DNA of 5,203 nucleotides, taken from assembly GCA_030684755.1 (NCBI GenBank), contig JAUXXN010000429.1:1-5203 (forward strand), written 5' to 3'. The DNA comes from Hydrogenophaga sp. Lineage in GTDB: Bacteria > Pseudomonadota > Gammaproteobacteria > Burkholderiales > Burkholderiaceae_C. Below the pieces are notes generated by a model. It was given only the letters and a program-made list of their open reading frames with translations, made no database searches and had not been told where the DNA came from. Of this stretch, positions 1-5,203 are shown in pieces (positions within the stretch are counted from its first letter, which is position 1; the number at the start of each line of letters is the position of its first letter). Made by a program: the position numbers and the translations under genes.

Positions 1-405
1 AACGCGCCGGTAGCCCTGCGGCAGCTGCCCAAACAGACTGTTGGCCAGCGCGGTCACGCAGTCCGACTGGCAGTAGCGGCTGGGGTAGAGGTAAATCAGC
101 GCCTCGGGCGGCAACTGGGCCACGGGGGTTTCAAACACGCTGTCGGGCGCGGCCACATGGTGGCTGATGTCGAGCGTGGCGCGGTAGCGCAGCTTCAGGT
201 CGCCCGGGCCAGCGGTGAGGCGCAGGGTGCGGCTGCGGTTGGCCGGGTCGGTGTGGCTGACCAGCGGCACCGGCTGGCTCACCTGCAGCTCTTCCCACAC
301 CACGGTTTGCTGAGGGGTGTGGGCGGCCTGGACGTTGAAAATAAAGTCGGCGCTGGGCGGGTTGATGGCGTATTGAAGTTCAATCGCCAGATGGATACGA
401 ACCAT
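1..405 (-). CDS. Transglutaminase-like protein, N-terminal part (cut by window edge)
   Basis: The complement reads from an ATG at 405-403 with no stop through base 1, giving 135 codons. The protein begins MVRIHLAIELQYAIN and continues with FIFNVQAAHTPQQTVV (about residues 21-36), a stretch matching LVSHTDPANRSRTLRL (about 49-64), and LPPEALIYLYPSRYCQSD (about 98-115), followed by FGQLPQGYRRV at the edge. From memory, these are the conserved blocks of the bacterial transglutaminase-like N-terminal domain, which precedes a cysteine-protease-fold core with a Cys-His-Asp triad. That core lies outside the window, so activity cannot be judged. The cysteine in RYCQSD is a family motif residue, not the expected nucleophile. 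No signal peptide or membrane segment is visible, suggesting a cytoplasmic protein. The ribosome site is weak (GGTGAC shortly before ATG). The gene is divergent from the permease operon with a 170-base gap. Family members are usually uncharacterised amidase or transglutaminase-fold proteins, and the substrate is unknown. Confidence 0.88.
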   Translation of the reverse strand, partial: MVRIHLAIELQYAINPPSADFIFNVQAAHTPQQTVVWEELQVSQPVPLVSHTDPANRSRTLRLTAGPGDLKLRYRATLDISHHVAAPDSVFETPVAQLPPEALIYLYPSRYCQSDCVTALANSLFGQLPQGYRRV

Positions 406-428
406 GGATGTCACCGTTAAAAAAGTGG

Positions 429-438
429 GTTGGCCAAC
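429..438. repeat. Perfect 10-base palindrome GTTGGCCAAC
   Basis: GTTGGCCAAC equals its own reverse complement. It ends 23 bases upstream of the first coding base (405) of the minus-strand transglutaminase-like gene. That position would suit an operator overlapping its promoter or 5' leader. A 10-base palindrome can occur by chance in GC-rich DNA, and no protein is known to me to bind this exact site, so the regulatory role is a guess. Confidence 0.3.
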
Positions 439-540
439 AAGGGCAGTCCGAAGGACGGTGGATTTCAGAAGCCTGAAAACAGCCATCGTACGCGCATGCA
501 AACTTCGGGCCAGCGCAACTAGACCGATGCACCCGCAGCA

Positions 541-558
541 CAGGGGCATTGGCCCTTG
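541..558 (+). promoter_or_regulatory. Small leader hairpin upstream of the permease gene
   Basis: In plus-strand RNA, CAGGGGC (541-547) pairs with GCCCTTG (552-558) around the loop ATTG, giving seven pairs of which one is a G-U wobble. It ends 17 bases before the permease ATG. It is followed by CTTTAAG rather than a uridine run, so it does not look like an intrinsic terminator. It may shape the 5' leader or be fortuitous. The stem is weaker on the minus strand, where the wobble becomes a C-A mismatch. Confidence 0.35.
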
Positions 559-563
559 CTTTA

Positions 564-575
564 AGCTGAGCAGCT
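564..575 (+). repeat. Inverted repeat AGCTG-AG-CAGCT abutting the permease start codon
   Basis: AGCTG (564-568) and CAGCT (571-575) are exact reverse complements separated by AG, and the second arm touches the ATG at 576. The repeat fills the place where a Shine-Dalgarno sequence would sit, and no GGAG-like core is present. As RNA it could form a four-pair stem with a GAGC loop. As DNA it could be a small operator. It also includes the in-frame TGA (567-569) that fixes 576 as the earliest start. Confidence 0.35.
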
Positions 576-3158
576 ATGCGCGCATTGCTCACCACATTTT
601 CTTGGCAAGAACTGCTGCACCACCCTTGGCGCAACGCATCGGCTGTGGTGGCTGTCATGTTGGGGGTGGCGCTGGCGTTTGCGGTGCATCTCATCAACGC
701 GTCGGCGTTGGCCGAATTTTCCAGCGCGGTCAGCTCGGTCAACGGCCAGCCCGACTTGGAACTTCGTGCCCGCCAAGGCGCCCTGCCCGACGAACTTCTG
801 GAGCAAGTGGCCGCCCACCCGGGCGTGGCGCTGGCCAGCCCGGTGCTGGAGATCAGCACCACCGTGCTTTTCCCCAGCGGCGAAAAACTGCCCGTGAAGC
901 TGGTGGGTGTGGACGCGCTCAGCGTGGCCAGCGTATCGCCCGCGCTCATGCCCCGGCCTGCGAGCAGTGGTGACAACAGCCGCCGCTTTGAACTGTTTGC
1001 GCCCGACGCGGTGTTTTTGAACCCTGCCGCCCGCCAAGCCCTGCAAACCGAAAGCGCCACGCCCGCACATTTGCAACTGCAAAGCGGCTTGGCGCTGCGC
1101 TCGGTGCGGGTGGCGGGCACGGTGAACGCGCCCGGCGCGCCCTTGTTGGTGATGGACGTGGCCGCCGCCCAAGCGCTGATGGACCGGCCCGGCCAGCTCA
1201 GCCGCATCGACCTGCGCCTGCAACCCGGCACCCAGCCCGACGAGGTGCTGGCCAGCCTGCCACTGCCCGCCAACGTGCTGGCGCAGCGCCCCGAACAGGC
1301 GGGTGAACGGGTCAGCAACCTGTCGCGCGCCTACCGGGTCAACCTCACTGTGTTGGCGCTGGTGGCCCTGTTCACCGGCGCGTTTTTGGTGTTTTCGGTG
1401 CTGTCCCTGTCGGTGGCGCGGCGCCAGCAGCAGTTTGCTTTGCTGGGCGTGCTGGGCCTCTCAGCCCCGGAGCGCTTGCGGCTGGTGATGGCCGAGTCGG
1501 CCGCGCTGGGTCTGCTGGGCAGTGCGTTGGGTTTGGCCTTGGGCACCGGCTTGGCGGCGCTGGCACTGCGGGTGCTGGGCGGCGACTTGGGCGGTGGCTA
1601 CTTTGCGGGCGTGGCGCCCAGCTTGCAGTGGAGCACCGGCGCCGCCTTGCTGTATGGCGCGCTGGGCGTGGCCGCTGCGCTGGCGGGTGGCTGGTGGCCC
1701 GCCCGCGCCACCGCACGCATGGCGCCTGCGCTGGCGCTGAAAGGGCTGGGTGGCGCGGGCACCGCCCGCCCGCGCCACCCCGGCTGGGCGCTGGGCCTCA
1801 TGCTGCTGGCAGCCGCACTGGCTTGGGCGCCGCCGGTGGGCGGCATTCCGTTGGCGGCTTACATATCGGTGGGCTTGCTGCTGGTGGGTGGCATTGCCGC
1901 TTTGCCGCTGGCGGTGGGCGCTTTGCTGAACCAGGTAGCGCCCCTGGTTGCTAGGCGTGCGCTGCCGCTGCTGGCGGTGGAGCGTTCGCGCCGCCTGCGC
2001 GAAACCGCTGCCGTGGCCACTAGCGGCGTGGTGGCCAGTTTGGCGCTGTCGGTGGCGCTCACGGTGATGGTGGCGAGCTTTCGCGATTCGGTCACCCAGT
2101 GGCTCGACGGCGTGTTGCCCGCACCGCTGTATGTGCGTGCAGGCAGCAGCATGGGCGAGGGCAACACCCTGCCCGACGACTTTGTGCAGGCCGTGGCCCG
2201 CCTGCCCGGCGTGGTGCGTGTGGAGCCGCTGCGAGCCACCCAACTGCAACTCACGCCCAGCCTGCCGCCTATCACCCTGCTGGCACGGCCCCTGGTCATG
2301 GGCGATGGCACCGGGTTGAAGGGCCAAAGCCTGCCGCTGGTGGGCAACCCGTTGTCACCTCCCGGCAACAGCGCGAACGTGGTCACGGTGTATGTGAGCG
2401 AGGCCATGCAAGACCTGCACGGCGCGGCACCCGGCGGCTGGTTGCCCGCGCTGGGGTTGGCTTTTCCGGCAGCGCCGCCCGACACCCGCTACTTTGTGGC
2501 CGGTGTGTGGCGCGACTACGCCCGCCAACACGGCAGCGTGGTGATAGACCGTGCCGACTTCGTGCGCCTTTCGGGCGACGCCCGGGTGAACGACCTAGCG
2601 CTGTACCTGGCCGACGGCGCCACCGAAGCCGACGAAGACGCGGTGCGCCAACGCGTGCGCGAACTTGCCGACACACTGGGTGCCGCCGACCTGATTGAGC
2701 TGGCCTCTGCTGGTCAAATCCGCGCCATTTCGCTGGGCATTTTTGACCGCAGCTTCGCTGTGACCTACTGGCTGCAAGCGGTGGCCATTGGCATTGGCCT
2801 GTTTGGCGTGGCCGCCAGTTTCAGTGCGCAGGTGTTGGCGCGGCGGCGCGAATTTGGCCTGTTGGCGCACCTGGGCTTGACGCGCCGCCAGATTTTGGGC
2901 GTGGTGGCCCTAGAAGGCTTCGCCTGGACGGTGCTCGGCGCGCTGGCTGGCTTGGCGCTGGGCCTAGGCGTGAGCCTGGTGCTGGTGCACGTGGTCAACC
3001 CACAAAGCTTTCACTGGACCATGGACCTCGCCCTGCCCTGGGCACGGCTGCTCATTTTGTGCGCCGCCGTGGTGTTGGCAGGCACCGCCACAGCCTGGTT
3101 GGCCGGACGCGCTGCCGCCAGCCGCGACGCGGTGCAGGCCGTCAAAGAAGATTGGTGA
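576..3158 (+). CDS. FtsX/LolC-type ABC transporter permease (AttF-AttG fusion-like)
   Basis: The 860-residue inner-membrane protein probably couples an ATPase to movement of a hydrophobic or envelope substrate, as in LolCDE and MacB. Predicted topology is one segment at 21-42, a periplasmic domain at about 43-254, segments near 256-278, 303-333, 351-373, 402-420, 426-450 and 480-500, a second periplasmic domain at about 502-728, then segments near 730-750, 778-805 and 822-845. The two FtsX domains (about 255-385 and 730-853) share the loop ARRxxxFxLLxxLGL (281-295 and, one residue shorter, 755-768), which in this family follows a membrane helix and contacts the ATPase. The length and ten-helix layout fit a fused AttF/AttG permease. 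An in-frame TGA at 567-569 makes ATG 576 the first possible start, and no good Shine-Dalgarno is visible. It is the first gene of the plus-strand cluster and ends four bases before the AttH-like gene. No ATPase gene adjoins it on the upstream side. The family is clear; the substrate is unknown. Confidence 0.93.
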   Translation: MRALLTTFSWQELLHHPWRNASAVVAVMLGVALAFAVHLINASALAEFSSAVSSVNGQPDLELRARQGALPDELLEQVAAHPGVALASPVLEISTTVLFPSGEKLPVKLVGVDALSVASVSPALMPRPASSGDNSRRFELFAPDAVFLNPAARQALQTESATPAHLQLQSGLALRSVRVAGTVNAPGAPLLVMDVAAAQALMDRPGQLSRIDLRLQPGTQPDEVLASLPLPANVLAQRPEQAGERVSNLSRAYRVNLTVLALVALFTGAFLVFSVLSLSVARRQQQFALLGVLGLSAPERLRLVMAESAALGLLGSALGLALGTGLAALALRVLGGDLGGGYFAGVAPSLQWSTGAALLYGALGVAAALAGGWWPARATARMAPALALKGLGGAGTARPRHPGWALGLMLLAAALAWAPPVGGIPLAAYISVGLLLVGGIAALPLAVGALLNQVAPLVARRALPLLAVERSRRLRETAAVATSGVVASLALSVALTVMVASFRDSVTQWLDGVLPAPLYVRAGSSMGEGNTLPDDFVQAVARLPGVVRVEPLRATQLQLTPSLPPITLLARPLVMGDGTGLKGQSLPLVGNPLSPPGNSANVVTVYVSEAMQDLHGAAPGGWLPALGLAFPAAPPDTRYFVAGVWRDYARQHGSVVIDRADFVRLSGDARVNDLALYLADGATEADEDAVRQRVRELADTLGAADLIELASAGQIRAISLGIFDRSFAVTYWLQAVAIGIGLFGVAASFSAQVLARRREFGLLAHLGLTRRQILGVVALEGFAWTVLGALAGLALGLGVSLVLVHVVNPQSFHWTMDLALPWARLLILCAAVVLAGTATAWLAGRAAASRDAVQAVKEDW

Positions 3159-3162
3159 AGCC

Positions 3163-4362
3163 ATGCCCCCACAAGAACACAACCCCCAACGCCGCCGCGT
3201 TTTACTGGGCAGCACCAGCCTGCTGGCTGCGCCTTGGCTGGCCCTGGCCCACCCCGTCCAAGCTCAAGGCCAAAACCAAAATCAAAGCCAAGCCCAAAAC
3301 ACAAGCCCAACGCCAGCCCCCGCACTGCGCCCGCGTGCGCTGGTGTTCCCGCGCGACCACGGCACGCACAACGACACCCGCACCGAATGGTGGTACCTCA
3401 CCGGCCACGCCCAAGACACAGCAGGCCGGGCCTTCGGCTTTCAAGTCACGTTTTTTCGCAGCCGAGTCGACGGCACCCAAACCCTGCCCGGGCGTCTGGC
3501 TGCGCGCCAGTTGCTGTTTGCCCATGCCGCCATCACCGATGTGCAAGCCGGGCAACTCTGGCACGACCAGCGTATTGCCCGCTGGAACGGTGAGCCCCCC
3601 GCCCCTGGCCTGCCCACCGAACGCGGCGTGTTCGCCAGCGCCCAAGACACCCACGTGGTGCTGCGCGACTGGTCCATCCAACGCCAACCCAACGGCGCTT
3701 ACGCCACCCGCATCCAGAGCGACCCGTTGCGCATCGAACTGAGCGCCACACCCACCCAGCCCCTGCTGCTGCAAGGCGACAACGGCTTTTCGCGCAAAGG
3801 GCCTGACGCGGCACAAGCCAGCTTCTACGTCACCCAGCCCCAACTGGCGGTGCAAGGCCAACTGGGCTTTGGCAAGCAGCGCTTTCAGGTGCAAGGCACC
3901 GCCTGGCTCGACCACGAATGGAGCGAAGCCCTATTGCACCCCGACGCCGTTGGCTGGGACTGGATCGGCATGAACCTGTTCAACGGCGACAGCCTCACCG
4001 CCTTTCGGCTGCGCCGCGCCGACGGCAGCGCGCTGTGGGCAGGCGGCTCGTGGCGCAGCGCGGTGGCTCCCAGCGCCAGCAGCTTTGCGCCCCACCAAGT
4101 CCAATTCACACCCCTGCGCCACTGGACCAGCCCGCGCACCCGCGCCCGCTACCCCGTGGAATGGCGCGTGAGCGTACCCAGCGCGGCAGGCCCCACGGTC
4201 TACACCGTGCAAGCCGTCATCGACCCGCAAGAGTTGGACAGCCGCAGCAGCACCGGCACGGTGTATTGGGAAGGATTGTCCGACCTGTTTGACAGCCAAG
4301 GCCAGCCCGTGGGCCGTGGTTATTTGGAGATGACGGGCTACGCCCAACGTCTGGTTTTGTAA
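3163..4362 (+). CDS. Secreted lipocalin-like protein, AttH / CrtC (carotenoid 1,2-hydratase-like) family
   Basis: This 399-residue protein is probably periplasmic or attached to the envelope. The N-terminus has a twin-arginine-like run QRRRVLLG (9-16), a hydrophobic stretch to about 29, and a likely cleavage after VQA (34). A Gln-X dipeptide tract follows (33-46). Conserved AttH blocks, recognised from memory, are FPRDHG (62-67), TEWWYLTGH (74-82), GFSRKG (208-213), GTAWLDHEWS (245-254), GWDWIGMNLFNG (264-275), VYWEG (367-371) and GRGYLEMTGY (385-394). The family has two lipocalin-like beta-barrel domains, and its usual database name comes from CrtC hydratases of carotenoid synthesis. No carotenoid gene is nearby, and pairing with an FtsX permease favours the AttH role, so hydratase activity should not be assumed. 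ATG 3163 lies four bases after the permease stop, and the weak GGTGA there overlaps that stop, indicating translational coupling. The ligand is unknown. Confidence 0.92.
   Translation: MPPQEHNPQRRRVLLGSTSLLAAPWLALAHPVQAQGQNQNQSQAQNTSPTPAPALRPRALVFPRDHGTHNDTRTEWWYLTGHAQDTAGRAFGFQVTFFRSRVDGTQTLPGRLAARQLLFAHAAITDVQAGQLWHDQRIARWNGEPPAPGLPTERGVFASAQDTHVVLRDWSIQRQPNGAYATRIQSDPLRIELSATPTQPLLLQGDNGFSRKGPDAAQASFYVTQPQLAVQGQLGFGKQRFQVQGTAWLDHEWSEALLHPDAVGWDWIGMNLFNGDSLTAFRLRRADGSALWAGGSWRSAVAPSASSFAPHQVQFTPLRHWTSPRTRARYPVEWRVSVPSAAGPTVYTVQAVIDPQELDSRSSTGTVYWEGLSDLFDSQGQPVGRGYLEMTGYAQRLVL
3259..3300 (+). repeat. Seven-unit hexanucleotide repeat (CAANNN) encoding Gln-X dipeptides
   Basis: Seven consecutive 6-base units, each starting with CAA, run in frame: CAAGCT, CAAGGC, CAAAAC, CAAAAT, CAAAGC, CAAGCC and CAAAAC. 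They encode QA-QG-QN-QN-QS-QA-QN at residues 33-46 of the AttH-like protein, across and just after the predicted signal cleavage site. The tract is A-rich in an otherwise GC-rich gene. It looks like a degenerate microsatellite that has become a flexible linker. Because the unit is six bases, gain or loss of units would keep the reading frame. Confidence 0.75.
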
Positions 4363-4380
4363 CTCTATCACCCTCATTTG

Positions 4381-4404
4381 CCCATGAAAATGCCCTTGAA
4401 AATG
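4381..4404 (+). repeat. Tandem 12-base duplication at the MipA-like start
   Basis: CCCATGAAAATG (4381-4392) is followed directly by CCCTTGAAAATG (4393-4404), identical at 11 of 12 positions. The duplication creates three in-frame ATGs, at 4384, 4390 and 4402, encoding the protein start MKMPLKM. It makes the true translation start uncertain by up to six codons. Confidence 0.7.
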
Positions 4405-5203
4405 CACACCCCCTTGGCCTGTCTTTTGGCCAGCCTCGCCAGCGTCACCAGCCTAAACACCTGGGCCACCACGCCAACGGGCACGCCCCATGCGCCAACC
4501 CACACCACACCGCCCACACCCACAGGCCTGCCGCTCTGGGAAGCCGGCATGGCCGTCGGCGCAGGTTACGTGCCCGACTACCCCGGCGCCAACCACTCGC
4601 GCAGCCGCAGCGCTGTGCTGCCGGTGTTCATTTATCGCGGCCCGGTGCTGCGCATCGACGGCGGCAGTGTCAGCGGGCGGCTTGTGCGCTCCTCCGACTG
4701 GGAGCTGGACCTGAGCGCCAACGGCGCCTTCAATGCCAACAACAACGACCTGCGCCAAGGAATGCCCGACCTGGACTATTTGTTTGGCATCGGCCCGCAA
4801 GCCGTTTACAAAGGCCTGAACACCTGGCCCGGCAAACCCACGCTGCACCTGAAGCTGCGCGCCATCATGTCCACCGACTTCAGCCGAGTGGACTCGCGCG
4901 GTATCAGCTTCGACCCCCAACTGCGCTGGCGCCTGCCCCAAGTGGCCGGCACGCCCGCCACACTCAGCCTGTCGTTGCAACCCAGCTGGGCCAGCCGCTC
5001 GTTGCAATCGTATTTTTACCAAGTGAACCCCAGCGAAGCCACGGCAACACGCCCGGCCTACAACGCACGGGCAGGCTACATGGGCACCGAAGTCGGCATC
5101 ACCTTGAGCCACCGCCCACAACGCGATGTGTCTTGGTTCTTCACAGCGCGTCTGATGTCTTTGCATGGCGCTGTCAACACCCCCAGCCCGCTGCTGCGCG
5201 ATA
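4384..5203 (+). CDS. MipA/OmpV-family outer-membrane protein (3' end beyond window)
   Basis: The frame is open from ATG 4384 to the window end, giving 273 complete codons. Residues 1-28 form a Sec signal peptide: basic MKMPLK, hydrophobic core LACLLASLASVTSL, and likely cleavage after TWA (28). A Pro/Thr-rich linker (29-48) leads into LPLWEAG (49-55), GAGYVPDYPGAN (59-70), LPVFIYRG (79-86), DLDYLFGIGPQ (129-139), and ARLMSLHG (255-262) followed by SPLLRD (268-273). The DYPG, YRG and late SPLxRD-type blocks match my memory of MipA/OmpV proteins, beta-barrels that include E. coli MipA, which bridges a lytic transglycosylase and a penicillin-binding protein. Members are about 250-290 residues, so perhaps 20-30 residues including the last strand are missing. 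Starts at 4390 or 4402 are possible, but the latter removes both lysines before the core. No Shine-Dalgarno is seen in the 21-base pyrimidine-rich gap after the AttH-like stop. Its job here, structural or transport, is unknown. Confidence 0.87.
   Translation, partial: MKMPLKMHTPLACLLASLASVTSLNTWATTPTGTPHAPTHTTPPTPTGLPLWEAGMAVGAGYVPDYPGANHSRSRSAVLPVFIYRGPVLRIDGGSVSGRLVRSSDWELDLSANGAFNANNNDLRQGMPDLDYLFGIGPQAVYKGLNTWPGKPTLHLKLRAIMSTDFSRVDSRGISFDPQLRWRLPQVAGTPATLSLSLQPSWASRSLQSYFYQVNPSEATATRPAYNARAGYMGTEVGITLSHRPQRDVSWFFTARLMSLHGAVNTPSPLLRD

Larger units (their letters stand above)
406..575. promoter_or_regulatory. Divergent intergenic region between transglutaminase-like gene and permease operon
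   Basis: This 170-base gap separates two genes that start in opposite directions, so promoters for both must lie here or inside the opposing genes. I looked for sigma-70 type -35/-10 pairs on both strands and found none convincing. The region is less GC-rich than the flanking genes and holds several short dyads: a 10-base palindrome at 429-438, GTCC-GAA-GGAC at 446-456, CGTACG at 487-492, GCATGC at 494-499, a hairpin at 541-558 and an inverted repeat at 564-575. The placement of the promoters is inferred from gene arrangement only. Confidence 0.5.

Noticed and set aside
157..420. Plus-strand 87-codon open frame at the window start
   Set aside because: It lies opposite the transglutaminase-like gene, whose conserved blocks read continuously on the minus strand.
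380..1318. Long minus-strand open frame (312 codons) across the intergenic region and permease 5' end
   Set aside because: It overlaps the permease coding sequence and the start of the transglutaminase-like gene. Its translation is rich in Ser, Arg, Ala and Cys with no recognisable motif, as expected for an antisense shadow in GC-rich DNA.
1461..2327. Minus-strand open frame of 288 codons inside the permease
   Set aside because: The product is dominated by Gln, His, Arg and Gly with no domain, and the opposite strand encodes a clear FtsX-type membrane protein through the same bases.
3163..4362. True carotenoid 1,2-hydratase of a carotenoid pathway
   Set aside because: The family name would suggest it, but no other carotenoid gene is present and the partner is an FtsX-type permease, which fits the AttH subgroup better.
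4360..4386. Stop-codon readthrough fusing the AttH-like and MipA-like proteins, since the two genes share a frame
   Set aside because: The stop is TAA, the least leaky codon, with no readthrough context visible. The MipA-like protein has its own start and signal peptide, so a fusion would bury a signal sequence in mid-protein. One in three adjacent gene pairs share a frame by chance.
4384..4422. Lipoprotein signal (cysteine at residue 13 of the MipA-like protein)
   Set aside because: The cysteine is within the hydrophobic core and preceded by PLA rather than a proper lipobox, with too short a leader. A normal signal peptidase I site follows at residue 28.
4453..5166. Minus-strand open frame of 237 codons opposite the MipA-like gene
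   Set aside because: The plus strand has clear MipA/OmpV motifs and a signal peptide. The antisense translation has no recognisable features.
3150..5203. Change in strand composition from G/T-rich to C/A-rich coding near 3160, as a possible transfer boundary
   Set aside because: The shift follows protein type: Val/Leu/Gly-rich membrane protein upstream, Pro/Gln/Thr-rich secreted proteins downstream. Overall GC stays high and no mobile element or repeat marks the point.

Overview
The window is GC-rich, densely coding bacterial chromosome. Codons end mostly in G or C, gaps are short, and the proteins are the kinds seen in Burkholderiales. My best guess is a betaproteobacterium of the Comamonadaceae type. 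This placement rests on base composition and remembered family resemblance, not on a database search. I see no rRNA, tRNA, CRISPR array, insertion sequence, phage gene or convincing terminator.

Layout. On the minus strand, positions 405 down to 1 hold the N-terminal 135 codons of a transglutaminase-like protein, cut by the window edge before its catalytic domain. A 170-base divergent intergenic region (406-575) follows, with several short dyads. On the plus strand three genes run head to tail as a probable operon. The first (576-3158) encodes an 860-residue inner-membrane ABC permease of the FtsX/LolC type, equivalent to a fusion of the AttF and AttG permeases. The second starts four bases later (3163-4362) and encodes a secreted 399-residue lipocalin-like protein of the AttH / CrtC ('carotenoid 1,2-hydratase') family with a twin-arginine-like signal peptide. 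The third starts after a 21-base gap (4384 to the window end) and encodes a MipA/OmpV-family outer-membrane beta-barrel protein, lacking only its last few dozen residues.

How the genes may work together. The plus-strand genes put one component in each envelope layer: inner-membrane permease, exported lipocalin-fold protein, outer-membrane barrel. By analogy with LolCDE and MacB, such a permease would use an ATPase to move or extract a hydrophobic substrate rather than import a solute. A lipocalin-type carrier and a barrel would fit a lipid- or envelope-trafficking pathway. The substrate is unknown and this role is inferred. The ATPase expected beside the permease (AttE/LolD-like) is not in the window. 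Immediately upstream there is only the divergent gene, so it must lie downstream of the window or elsewhere.

The most distinctive local features are a seven-unit hexanucleotide repeat encoding Gln-X dipeptides at the predicted mature N-terminus of the AttH-like protein, a duplicated start region giving the MipA-like gene three in-frame ATGs, and two adjacent dyads directly against the permease start codon where a Shine-Dalgarno sequence would be expected.
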